Assembly: GCA_017792445.1 (NCBI GenBank)
Contig: CP051232.1
Coordinates: forward strand, 3,942,001-4,006,000
Length of the DNA stretch: 64,000 nucleotides
Source: Maritimibacter sp.
GTDB taxonomy: Bacteria; Pseudomonadota; Alphaproteobacteria; Rhodobacterales; Rhodobacteraceae
Reading direction: 5' to 3'
Shown: one piece after another, positions 19,984 to 27,945 of the stretch
How positions within the stretch are numbered: position 1 is the first letter of the stretch
Layout of the letters: each line of letters begins with the position of its first letter
Made by a program: the position numbers and the translations under genes
The notes under the pieces: model-generated
Told to the model about the DNA's origin: nothing
Database searches by the model: none
The model's input: the letters and a program-made list of their open reading frames with translations, nothing else

Positions 19984-20037
19984 AATGAGAGAGCTTGTCA
20001 ACCCATGCCGCAGCGGGGCGGGGCTGTTCGGGCCGTG

Positions 20038-20520
20038 TCAGCCGGGGGCTTCGGACCGATTGTCGTCAATCACACGCCACAGCAATTCGAACAGCATGCC
20101 GCGTTCGGCGGCGCTGAGGGCCGAAAGCACCTGTTCCTGCTGTGCCAGCATGTCGGGGGTCATCGCCGCGCGCAAAGCCTCGCCGCGTTCGGTCAGATGC
20201 AGGGCGTTGAACCGCTTGTCGTCCGCTTCCTTCCGGCGCTCGATGATGCCGGTCTGTTCCAGATGGTTGACCACCTTGGTCAGCGCAGACTTCTTCAGTA
20301 CGACGGTTTCGGCCAGTTGTTTCTGGCTGATTCCGGGATTCAGGCCAATCAGGCTGACGATGGCGATCTCGCCACTGGCGACGTCGTGCCGTTCGAACAG
20401 GCTGGCGTTTTCCCGCGCCAGATGCGCGCGCAGCGCCCGCATGACGAAGAAGATGTCCTTCGCGAGATGGCCGAGAGAAACCTCGTCCTCTGGCGCCTCT
20501 GGTGCGGCCGCTTCCGTCAT
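20038..20520 (-). CDS. MarR-family transcriptional regulator
   Basis: 160 residues from the ATG at MTEAAAPE. Winged helix spans roughly 55-115: 'GISQKQLAETVVLKKSALTKVVNHLEQTGIIERR' with the MarR wing 'DDKRFNALHLTERG'. MarR regulators of this sort often sense aromatic or acyl-CoA ligands and repress adjacent catabolic genes. It sits between the two arms of the CoA-transferase/dehydratase locus and two similar palindromes flank it, so it is the likely local repressor. A GGA site stands 8 bases before the start. Confidence 0.9.
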   Translation of the reverse strand: MTEAAAPEAPEDEVSLGHLAKDIFFVMRALRAHLARENASLFERHDVASGEIAIVSLIGLNPGISQKQLAETVVLKKSALTKVVNHLEQTGIIERRKEADDKRFNALHLTERGEALRAAMTPDMLAQQEQVLSALSAAERGMLFELLWRVIDDNRSEAPG

Positions 20521-20568
20521 CTGGGTCCTTCCCGCGTTTTCCAGATCGGTAGCGGGGTGGTCCCTGGC

Positions 20569-20590
20569 TGTCAAACAAAGGGTGTTGACA
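20569..20590. promoter_or_regulatory. Divergent TTGACA -35 elements between marR and the dehydratase-like operon
   Basis: A perfect TTGACA on the minus strand (20569-20574, toward marR) and another on the plus strand (20585-20590, toward the operon), 10 bases apart. Neither has a strong -10 at 17 bases; the plus -10 region falls within candidate operator 2. Confidence 0.45.
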
Positions 20591-20601
20591 CAGGGATGAT
20601 A

Positions 20602-20622
20602 ATAGTTTCCAGATTGAACCAA
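20602..20622. promoter_or_regulatory. Candidate MarR operator 2 (dehydratase-like operon promoter)
   Basis: ATAGTTTC followed after 9 bases by AACCA. It matches operator 1 at 14 of 21 positions, with the outer parts nearly identical. It overlaps the expected -10 of the operon and ends 24 bases before the GTG start. Confidence 0.55.
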
Positions 20623-20645
20623 TGGATGAGCTGGGAGGACTCGCC

Positions 20646-21716
20646 GTGACCCCCGTGACAGAGCTGGAACGCGCTTTCGCAGAGCGGCTGGACGGACTCG
20701 ATGCAGGCGACGCGCCCGTGGTCGGGCTGTTCGGCGCCGGTCTGCCCGCGACGCTGGTCCGCTCGGCCGGGGCGATGGTGGTGGATGTGAAGGCGCCGCC
20801 GCTGGCGGACGCAACGGACGGTCCGCGGGTGACGGCTGTCGATAGCGTGGCCGAACCCTTCCTTGACGATTTCACCGCGCGTTTCCTGCATCGCCTTGCC
20901 GCGGGGGCGTTCGACGCGCTTTCGCTGATCGTCTTCGCGCGCGGCGACGTGGCGGCGCTTGCGGCCTATCAATACGCGACAGAGATGCGGCGATTGGGAA
21001 TGATCGAAGCGACGGGGCCACGGTTCCACCTGTGGAACATGGTGCATTCCGACAGCGCCGCTGCGGCGGCGTACAACCGGACCGAACTGGCGCGGCTGGA
21101 TGCGGTGCTGGATGCGCTTGTATCGACCGACCGCGATTTCGCTGCCGCTCAGGCGTCTGAAGCGCGGCGCGCAGCCGCGTTGGCGCGGGTTCCGGCGGGG
21201 CCCGACGGTTTTGTCTGGCGCAACGCCGGGCGCTGGATGACACCAGAGGCGCACGCGGACCTGCTAAGCCAGCTTCCCGAGACCGCGCCCCCCGCATCCC
21301 TGCGCATCGCGCTGGTCGGGACGGCCTGCGATATCCCGGTGTTGCACCGGATCTGCACCTGCCATGGCAATGTCGTCGCCGATCTTCAGCCCTACGGCCA
21401 CGGATGGGAGCGCGCCGGCAAGGACGCTCCGGACGCCGCCGCGCTGCTGGCGGCCATCGCGGCCGATCCGCTGCATGTGCGCGCCAACCCTCCGGCCCGC
21501 TATAGCCGGGCGCTGCGCGAGGCGGTGGCGGGCTGCGACGTGATCGTCGCCTCGGTCGACCGCAACGACGACAGCTTCGGCTGGGACATCCCGATGCTTG
21601 CCGCCCATGCGGCAAAGACGGGACGGGTGTTCGTGAACCTCGGCTTCCGCCCGTTCCGCCCCGGTGCGGACTGGATCGCGGCGGCAGAGACCACCTTGGC
21701 GGAGGCGCTGGCATGA
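20646..21716 (+). CDS. 2-Hydroxyacyl-CoA dehydratase-family protein, subunit-like 1 (no cluster cysteines)
   Basis: 356 residues from a GTG with GGGAGGA six bases upstream; an ATG at 20622 would lie in the operator. By eye it follows the HgdB/BcrC fold: 'GLFGAGLPATLVRSAGA' near 27, 'FDALSLIVFARGD' near 89, and a second Rossmann-like half from 'IALVGTACDIPVLHRI' to 'FVNLGFRPFRP'. In canonical members the first half has cysteines, including a 'CD' pair, holding a [4Fe-4S] cluster. Here that pair reads Gly100-Asp101, and the four cysteines (228, 237, 239, 297) are all in the second half. Coupled to the next gene by ATGA. The reaction is unknown. Confidence 0.68.
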   Translation: MTPVTELERAFAERLDGLDAGDAPVVGLFGAGLPATLVRSAGAMVVDVKAPPLADATDGPRVTAVDSVAEPFLDDFTARFLHRLAAGAFDALSLIVFARGDVAALAAYQYATEMRRLGMIEATGPRFHLWNMVHSDSAAAAAYNRTELARLDAVLDALVSTDRDFAAAQASEARRAAALARVPAGPDGFVWRNAGRWMTPEAHADLLSQLPETAPPASLRIALVGTACDIPVLHRICTCHGNVVADLQPYGHGWERAGKDAPDAAALLAAIAADPLHVRANPPARYSRALREAVAGCDVIVASVDRNDDSFGWDIPMLAAHAAKTGRVFVNLGFRPFRPGADWIAAAETTLAEALA

Positions 21717-22966
21717 CGGCGGCAGCGGCGGCGACCGACTATCAGAAGGGCTGGCTGAAGGGGCTGCGCCAGCAGATCCTCGACGGTGCGTCCTTTGCCT
21801 TCGTGAACGCCGACACGCCGCACGAGTTGTTTCATTTCATGGACATGCCGATGGTCACCAACCAATGGTGGTCGGCGGTGATCTCGGCCAAGCAGCAGGC
21901 GCCCTACTATTTCGATCGCATGGAAGAGATGGGCTTTCACGCGCATTTGCCGCGTTATTCCAGCCTGCCGCTGGTGGCCGCGCTGGAAGGCGACCCGGAT
22001 CGCCAGCCTTGGGGCGGGCTGCCCGCACCGGCGCTTTTGTGCGCGCGGCAAAGCTCGGACGAGCATGGGCGGATCTTCCAGTTGTGGTCCGAACTCAGCG
22101 GTGCGCCGCTGCATCTGCTGTCGGCGCCTGCGGTGCCGGACCCGGATCCCGACTGGTGGCTGAAGGCCCGCGACGGGTGGGAGGCATTCTATGGCGCGGA
22201 CCGGCTGGACCTGCTGGTGGCCGAGATGCGCGACCTGATCGCAGAGATCGAAAGCCAAACGGGCCGCGGCTTCGACGAAGACGGCTTTGCCGGCTACATG
22301 GCGCGGATCGATGCGCAAGAGCGTATCTTCGACGAGGTCGCAACGCTGATTGCCGAAGCGCCGAAGGTGCCAATGCGCATCTCCGAGCAGATGCCGAACG
22401 TGATGATCCCCCAGTGGCATCGCGGCTCGGACTGGGCGCTGGACCATGCGGCGCGGTTCCGTGACGAGGTGGCGGAGCGGATCGCAGAGGGGCATGCCGA
22501 ATGCCCGGACGAGCGCATCCGGATGATGTGGATCGGGGCGGGGCTGTGGTTCGACACATCGTTTTACCGCGCGTTCGAGGACAGCCACGGCGCGGTGTTC
22601 GCGTGGTCGATGTACCTGCCGTTCGCCGCTGACGGCTATATCCGCACCGATCACGGCGACCCTTTGCGGGCGCTGGCGGCGCGGGTGTGCTCGATGAACG
22701 AACAACTGCACCAACCGCCATGGGTGAACGCATGGATGGTCGAGCAGGCTAGGAAATTCCGCATCGACGTGGCGCTGATGCTGATCCCCGAACATGACCG
22801 GTTCTCGGGTTATGGCTCATTGTTCGCCAAACGTGCGCTGGAGGCGGCAGGCGTCAGGGTGATCGAGGTGTGGTCCGATATGGTCGACCCACGTCAATGG
22901 GACCGCGAGGCGATGGTCGCGCGGGTGGCTGCGGAACTGGACGACTACGCAAGGGAGGTCGCGTGA
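21713..22966 (+). CDS. 2-Hydroxyacyl-CoA dehydratase-family protein, subunit-like 2 (no cluster cysteines)
   Basis: 417 residues. The segment 'FAFVNADTPHELFHFMDMP' near 28 and 'ALLCARQSSDEHGRIFQLW' near 107 match the HgdB/BcrB domain plan, and 'RIRMMWIGAGLWFDTSFYRAFED' near 268 begins the second half. The hallmark Cys-Asp pair is replaced by Ser115-Asp116; only Cys110, Cys264 and Cys326 occur. No HgdC-type activating ATPase, which classical members need, is in the window. With the previous gene it would form a heterodimer; tight coupling to three CoA-transferases points to a CoA-ester substrate. A different chemistry from the radical dehydration is likely. Confidence 0.7.
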   Translation: MTAAAAATDYQKGWLKGLRQQILDGASFAFVNADTPHELFHFMDMPMVTNQWWSAVISAKQQAPYYFDRMEEMGFHAHLPRYSSLPLVAALEGDPDRQPWGGLPAPALLCARQSSDEHGRIFQLWSELSGAPLHLLSAPAVPDPDPDWWLKARDGWEAFYGADRLDLLVAEMRDLIAEIESQTGRGFDEDGFAGYMARIDAQERIFDEVATLIAEAPKVPMRISEQMPNVMIPQWHRGSDWALDHAARFRDEVAERIAEGHAECPDERIRMMWIGAGLWFDTSFYRAFEDSHGAVFAWSMYLPFAADGYIRTDHGDPLRALAARVCSMNEQLHQPPWVNAWMVEQARKFRIDVALMLIPEHDRFSGYGSLFAKRALEAAGVRVIEVWSDMVDPRQWDREAMVARVAAELDDYAREVA

Positions 22967-24144
22967 TGGGCGCGCTGGACGGTCTGAAGATCGCCGATTT
23001 CAGCTGGGTGGGCGCGGGGCCGCGTTCGACCAAGGATCTGGCGGACAATGGCGCGACCGTGGTGAAGATCGAATCCGCCCGCCGTCTGGACCTTGGCCGC
23101 AAGTCGCCGCCTTTCGCAAAGGGCGAAAGCCGCAACCCCGACGCCTCGGCCTTTTTTGCGCAGACCAACACCTCGAAGCAAAGCGTGACCATCAACCTGT
23201 CCGACCCGAGGGGCGTGGACGTGGCGCGCAAGCTGGTCGGATGGGCGGACGTGGTGGTCGAGAATTTCGGGCCGGGCTTCATGGAGCGGATCGGGCTGAG
23301 CTATCCCGAGTTGCAGGCGATCAAGCCGGATATCATCCTTGCCAGCGTGTCGGTCGCCGGAAAGACCGGACCGCTTGGCGGGTTCCGGGGCTATGGCAAC
23401 TCGGCCGCGGCCTATTCGGGCAGCGCCGATGTGACAGGCTGGCCGGGAAGCGACCCGCACATGCCGCCCTATGCCTATGGCGACGTGGTGGCGCCGATGA
23501 TGCTGACCGTCGCGATCCTGTCGGCGCTGGAACAGCGTGATCGGACGGGGCAGGGGTGCCACGTTGATGTCAGCCAGATCGAGGCGATGGTGCATGTGGC
23601 GTCCGACCTCTTCGCCGACCCGCCCGCCGAGAAGCCCGCGAATTCCGATCCGCAGATGGCGCCGCATGGGGTCTATCGCTGCGCGGGCGACGATCAGTGG
23701 ATTGCCATCGCCTGCGAGGATGACGGCCAGTGGCAGGCGCTGTGCGCGGTGCTGGATGTTGCGCCGCAGCATGGCTGGGAAACGGCTGAAGGTCGCCGCG
23801 CCGCAGGTGCAGCAATCGATGCGGCGATCTCGGAAGCGACTGAGATGGCGGATAAAACGGAATTGGAAGCGGCGCTGGTCGCTGCCGGTGTCGCTGCGGG
23901 CGGCGTTCTGGACGGGCGTGAACTGTCGGCGCATCCGGCGCTGAATGCTGCGCAGCATTTCGTGACTATTGACCACCCGGTGCTTGGCCCCTCGAAGATG
24001 CCCGCGCCGCCCTATCACCTGTCGCTGACCCCTTGGGCCGTCGGGCCCGCGCCGTGTCTGGGCGCCGACAACGATGCGGTGTTCGGGCGCCTCATAGGTC
24101 AGGACGACATGCGCCGTCTGGCGGATGAAGAGGTGCTGGCATGA
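22966..24144 (+). CDS. Family III CoA-transferase, catalytic subunit-like (copy 2)
   Basis: 392 residues, start overlapping the previous stop by one base after an AGGGAGG site. 'LKIADFSWVGAGPRSTKDLAD', 'VVVENFGPGFMERIGL' and 'YAYGDVVAPMM' are typical; the catalytic aspartate is Asp173. The sequence resembles BbsE/BbsF-type dicarboxylate CoA-transferases more than the other copies do. Its stop overlaps the start of copy 3, which lacks the aspartate, so these two may be the two halves of one enzyme. Confidence 0.88.
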   Translation: MGALDGLKIADFSWVGAGPRSTKDLADNGATVVKIESARRLDLGRKSPPFAKGESRNPDASAFFAQTNTSKQSVTINLSDPRGVDVARKLVGWADVVVENFGPGFMERIGLSYPELQAIKPDIILASVSVAGKTGPLGGFRGYGNSAAAYSGSADVTGWPGSDPHMPPYAYGDVVAPMMLTVAILSALEQRDRTGQGCHVDVSQIEAMVHVASDLFADPPAEKPANSDPQMAPHGVYRCAGDDQWIAIACEDDGQWQALCAVLDVAPQHGWETAEGRRAAGAAIDAAISEATEMADKTELEAALVAAGVAAGGVLDGRELSAHPALNAAQHFVTIDHPVLGPSKMPAPPYHLSLTPWAVGPAPCLGADNDAVFGRLIGQDDMRRLADEEVLA

Positions 24145-25157
24145 CCATGCTTCAGGGCACCAATGTTGTTGTTATCGCCGACAAACTCGCCGATTTTGGC
24201 GGCTCGATGCTGGCGCGGCTCGGGGCGGATGTGGTGCTGTTCAGTGCGGCGGACGACATGACGCGTGGGCGCGCCGCCGCGTGGCATCAGGGGATGCGCG
24301 AAAGCGCCGACGATACTCCGACGCTACTGGGCTGGGCCGACATTCTTCTCGACGACCGCCGCAGCGCGCCCGAGAACCCCGAGCGGGACGCTCTCGCTGC
24401 GCAGCATGACCGGCTGATCCACGTCGTCGTGACCGGCTGGCCCGAAGGGCAGCCACAGCGTCCGGTGACCGATCTTACGCTGATGGCGGCCTCGGGGCTG
24501 ATGACGGTCACGGGCGAACCCGACAAGCCGCCGCTGCGACTGCCGGGCGAGCAGGCCTACGCGCTGACTGGTATTCAGGCGGCGACGGCGGCGCTGATGG
24601 GGCTTCGGGCGCGGCGGACCACCGGCAAGGGCCAGCGGATCACGCTGTCCGCGCTGCAATCGGCGGCGCTGGCGAACTACCGCGAGGCGGTCATGTACGA
24701 CTGGACCGGGCGCATCGGTACGCGCCGTGGCAACATGCTGGTGCGCGGCAAGTCCGGCGTTCGGCAGGTCTGGCCCTGCGCCGACGGGCACGTGACGTGG
24801 TCGATGATCGACAATCCCGGCATGATGCGCGCCGTGGTCCGGGCGATGGAGGCCGACGGCGGCGCGGGCGAACTGGCGCAGGTCGACTGGGACGCGATCC
24901 TTGTGGCCGACACCGATCAGGACGTGATCGAACGCTGGCAGGACCTGATCGCCGCATTCTTCGCCCGCCACACCCGCGCCGACCTTGGGCGTATGTCGCT
25001 AGAGGCCGGCTGGGGCCTGTCGCCCATCACCAAGCTGGCCGAGGTGCCCGACAGCCCACAGATGCAGGCGCGCGGCATGTTCCACAAGGACGCCGAGGGC
25101 CGCCGCTTGCCGGGGCCGCTGTTCGCGGTTCATCAGCCGGGCGCGGTGGCGTCATGA
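24141..25157 (+). CDS. Family III CoA-transferase-like subunit lacking the catalytic Asp (copy 3)
   Basis: 338 residues, shorter than its neighbours. 'TGIQAATAALMGLRARRTTGKGQ' aligns with the conserved helix and TG.GQ motif, but the position of the catalytic aspartate is Tyr140 in 'EQAYALTG'. The N-terminal CoA-binding part is also reduced. The reading frame is intact and overlaps both neighbours by ATGA, which argues against decay and for a structural partner of copy 2. Confidence 0.8.
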   Translation: MTMLQGTNVVVIADKLADFGGSMLARLGADVVLFSAADDMTRGRAAAWHQGMRESADDTPTLLGWADILLDDRRSAPENPERDALAAQHDRLIHVVVTGWPEGQPQRPVTDLTLMAASGLMTVTGEPDKPPLRLPGEQAYALTGIQAATAALMGLRARRTTGKGQRITLSALQSAALANYREAVMYDWTGRIGTRRGNMLVRGKSGVRQVWPCADGHVTWSMIDNPGMMRAVVRAMEADGGAGELAQVDWDAILVADTDQDVIERWQDLIAAFFARHTRADLGRMSLEAGWGLSPITKLAEVPDSPQMQARGMFHKDAEGRRLPGPLFAVHQPGAVAS

Positions 25158-26338
25158 CCGTTCTGGCCGGTATCCGCGTTCTGGACTTCTCGCGGCTTCT
25201 GCCGGGGCCGTATTGCACGTGGCTCTTGGCCGATCAGGGCGCCGAGGTGATCCGCGTCGAGCATCCGCGTGAGCTGGCGAAGCAGGCGAAGGTGTTCGGC
25301 TGGGACCGGCTGGACGACGAGGGCCGCAAACGCCAGCGCGCGCGGGATATGCTGGCGCGGGGCAAGAAGTCGGTGAAGCTGGACCTTGGCGACCCCGCGG
25401 CGCAATCCGCGCTGCGCAGGCTGGCCGCGACGGTCGACGTGGTCGTCGAGGATTACCGCCCCGGCGTGCTGGCCTCGCTGGGGCTGGGCTACGACGATCT
25501 TAGGAAGGAAAACCCGGCGCTAGTGTTCACCAGCCTGACGCTGTGCGGCCAGACCGCTCCCTACCGCGACAAACCCGGCCACGACCCGGTGGCGCTGGCC
25601 TTGTCCGGTGTCCTCAGCCGCACCGGCGAGGATCCGGACGCACCCGGTCTGCCCGGCGTGCCCTCGGCGGATATCATCACCGGCAGCCATGCGGCGTTCG
25701 CGACGCTTGCCGCGCTGACCGAGGCGAAGCGCACGGGGCAGGGGCGGCATGTCGACGTGTCGATGACAGACTGCGCGATGACGCTGGTGTCCAACATCAT
25801 CGCGCGGTTCGAGAACCCCGACGACGCCCCCGCGCGTGGCACCCGGCGGGCGGATCTGGGCCTGTGGGAATGCGCCGACGGTGCATGGCTGTGCACCACC
25901 GACATGGAGCCGCGCTACTGGGCGACGTTCTGCAAGACGATGGGACACCCCGAGTTCATTCCGTGGCAACTGGACCCCGCCCGCCGGGCCGAGATCCGCG
26001 ACGGGCTTCAGGCCGTGTTCGCCACCAAGCCGCGTGATTACTGGCTGGAGGTTCTGGGACAGGCCGGCACCCAGTTCGCGCCGGTCAATTCGGTGACCGA
26101 GGCGCTGGACGACCCGCATCTGAACGCACGTGGCATGGTGGTGACGGTCGAGGCCCCCGGCGGCCCGCCGCTGCGCCAGCTTGGCGCGCCGGTCCGGCTG
26201 GGCGAGGCCGCGCCTGCGAGCGCCGCCGTCATGCCCGGCACGCATACGGTCGAGGTGCTACAAGCCATCGGCCTGACGGAACAGGAGATTTCGGCGCTGT
26301 CCCCGGAGGAGACCGCGCCGCAACAAGAGCGGGCGTGA
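25154..26338 (+). CDS. Family III CoA-transferase (CaiB/BaiF), copy 4
   Basis: 394 residues. 'IRVLDFSRLLPGPYCTWLLAD' at the start, 'VVVEDYRPGVLASLGLGYDDL', catalytic Asp173 in 'SADIITGSHAAF' and 'TGQGRHVDVSMTD'. It resembles alpha-methylacyl-CoA racemase/CaiB proteins, so it could also epimerise or transfer CoA. Coupled to copy 3; the TRAP transporter genes follow after 42 bases, probably on the same transcript. Confidence 0.88.
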   Translation: MTVLAGIRVLDFSRLLPGPYCTWLLADQGAEVIRVEHPRELAKQAKVFGWDRLDDEGRKRQRARDMLARGKKSVKLDLGDPAAQSALRRLAATVDVVVEDYRPGVLASLGLGYDDLRKENPALVFTSLTLCGQTAPYRDKPGHDPVALALSGVLSRTGEDPDAPGLPGVPSADIITGSHAAFATLAALTEAKRTGQGRHVDVSMTDCAMTLVSNIIARFENPDDAPARGTRRADLGLWECADGAWLCTTDMEPRYWATFCKTMGHPEFIPWQLDPARRAEIRDGLQAVFATKPRDYWLEVLGQAGTQFAPVNSVTEALDDPHLNARGMVVTVEAPGGPPLRQLGAPVRLGEAAPASAAVMPGTHTVEVLQAIGLTEQEISALSPEETAPQQERA

Positions 26339-26380
26339 AGCCTGCAACCATTGGTGCTTGAACCCTAAGGGAGGATCGAC

Positions 26381-27385
26381 ATGGGTAACCTCAAGCTTAC
26401 ATCCGCAGTCCTGGCCCTGTGCCTTGGCGCGGCTCCGGCTTTCGCGGCCGAATTCAACCTGACCTACGCCTCGCCCTACACCGAGACGCACCCCTACGGT
26501 GCCGCAGACGCGGAATGGATCGCCCGGATCGAGGAACAGTCCGGCGGGCGCGTCGACATCACGCCCTATTGGGGCCGCGCGCTGATCACCAGCCGCGAAG
26601 GGGTCGACGAACTGGCCGCCGGCGTCGCCGACGCGGCCTATATCGCGCCCATTTACGCGCGCTCGGGCTATGACATGAACCGCCTCGTGCCGGGCATGTT
26701 CTACGGCTACACCGATCCCGAGAAGGTGCTGGACGTCTATATGGACCTTGTCGAGGAATTCCCGGTGTTTTCCGAGGAACTCGAGGGCGTCCACGTGGTC
26801 GGCTACAACGTCGGTACTCCGATGCACCTGCTGCTGCGCGGCGGTCCGGTCAACACGCTGGACGATCTGAAGGGGCTGCGTATCCGTTCGGCGGTGGACT
26901 TCATCGGCCCGCTTGCCGCTTTCGGGGCCGAGGGCGTGACGATGCCGATGACCGAGACCTATCCCTCGCTTGAAAAGGGCGTGCTGGACGGCGTAATCGC
27001 TCCGTACGAGGCGCTGAAATCGCTGAGCTTCGCCGAGGTGGTCAGCTATTACTCCGAACTGCCGCACAGCCGGGGCGCCTATCCGTCGCGCGGCATCAAT
27101 CAGGCGGTGTGGGACGGTCTGCCCGAGGACATCCAGAAGATCTTCGACGACAATACCGCGTGGCTAAGCGCGCGGACGCTGGAGCTGTCGCAGGAGGCCG
27201 AAGAGGTCGGCCGCGCCTATGGCGAGGAAGAGGGCGTCGTGTTCAACCCGGTCGACGAGGCGGTAGTGGCCGAATACGCCAAGGCCTTCGCCCCGGCGAT
27301 CGCCGAGGTGGCCGCCGAACTCGACGGCATGGGCAAGCCCGGCACCGAGGTGCTGGAGAAGATCCGCGCCGCCTACGGCGAGTGA
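26381..27385 (+). CDS. dctP: TRAP transporter substrate-binding protein DctP
   Basis: 334 residues with a signal peptide cut at about 'APAFA-AEF'. The DctP hallmark is 'LKGLRIRSAVDFIGPLAAFG', whose arginine binds the substrate carboxylate, followed by 'MTETYPSLEKGVLDGVIAP'. The periplasmic protein delivers an organic acid to the DctQM pair encoded next. A GGGAGG site precedes the ATG. Location right after four CoA-transferase-pathway genes suggests that its ligand is the acid they activate. Confidence 0.93.
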   Translation: MGNLKLTSAVLALCLGAAPAFAAEFNLTYASPYTETHPYGAADAEWIARIEEQSGGRVDITPYWGRALITSREGVDELAAGVADAAYIAPIYARSGYDMNRLVPGMFYGYTDPEKVLDVYMDLVEEFPVFSEELEGVHVVGYNVGTPMHLLLRGGPVNTLDDLKGLRIRSAVDFIGPLAAFGAEGVTMPMTETYPSLEKGVLDGVIAPYEALKSLSFAEVVSYYSELPHSRGAYPSRGINQAVWDGLPEDIQKIFDDNTAWLSARTLELSQEAEEVGRAYGEEEGVVFNPVDEAVVAEYAKAFAPAIAEVAAELDGMGKPGTEVLEKIRAAYGE

Positions 27386-27453
27386 CGCGCGCAGGCTTAG
27401 ACCGAACCGGGGGCGGGCGCCGCCCCCGGACCGAAAAGCAACGGAGGCAGGGC

Positions 27454-27945
27454 GTGTTGAACGGGATCGACAGGGGAGTGGGCGCGCTGGTGCGCGTGGC
27501 GGCGTTCATCGGCGTGCTGTCGCTGGTGGCGCTGATGGCGCTGACGGTGGTAACCGTCGGCTTCCGCGCGGTGCGGATCGCGTTTCCGGGCACCTACGTT
27601 CTGGCCGAACTGCTGCTTATCCCCGCCGTCTGCTGCGCGCTGGCCTATGCCGCGTGGACCGGGGCGCACACGCGGGTCGAGTTGCTGACCCAGACCTTCC
27701 CGAAACGCGTGGCGCAGATCGTGCATGGGATCGTGCTGCTGCTCAGCCTCGGCTTCTGGGGCATCGTCGCCTACGCCGCGCTCGAGGAAGTCCTGCGCCG
27801 CAGCGCACAGGGCGAGACCTCGCCCATCCTCGACATCCCAGTCGCGCCGTTCAGGTGGATCATGTTCGCCGGCATCGTGCTGGTGATCGCGGTGATCCTG
27901 CTGCGCGCGGTGCAATCCCTTCTCGGCAAGGACGTGACCGAATGA
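27454..27945 (+). CDS. dctQ: TRAP transporter small membrane subunit DctQ
   Basis: 163 residues, four membrane segments (about 14-35, 47-66, 86-108, 130-150) as usual for DctQ, with 'AWTGAHTRVELL' in the second loop, a family signature. GTG start six bases after GGAGG. Overlaps dctM by ATGA. Confidence 0.88.
   Translation: MLNGIDRGVGALVRVAAFIGVLSLVALMALTVVTVGFRAVRIAFPGTYVLAELLLIPAVCCALAYAAWTGAHTRVELLTQTFPKRVAQIVHGIVLLLSLGFWGIVAYAALEEVLRRSAQGETSPILDIPVAPFRWIMFAGIVLVIAVILLRAVQSLLGKDVTE

Noticed and set aside
20622-20645. Upstream ATG start for the first dehydratase-like protein
   Set aside because: It would begin at the edge of the operator and lacks a ribosome site, whereas the GTG at 20646 has GGGAGGA six bases away.
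24141-25157. Pseudogene of a CoA-transferase
   Set aside because: The catalytic Asp is lost, but the frame is complete, both junctions overlap in coupled fashion and conserved helices remain; a subunit is more likely.
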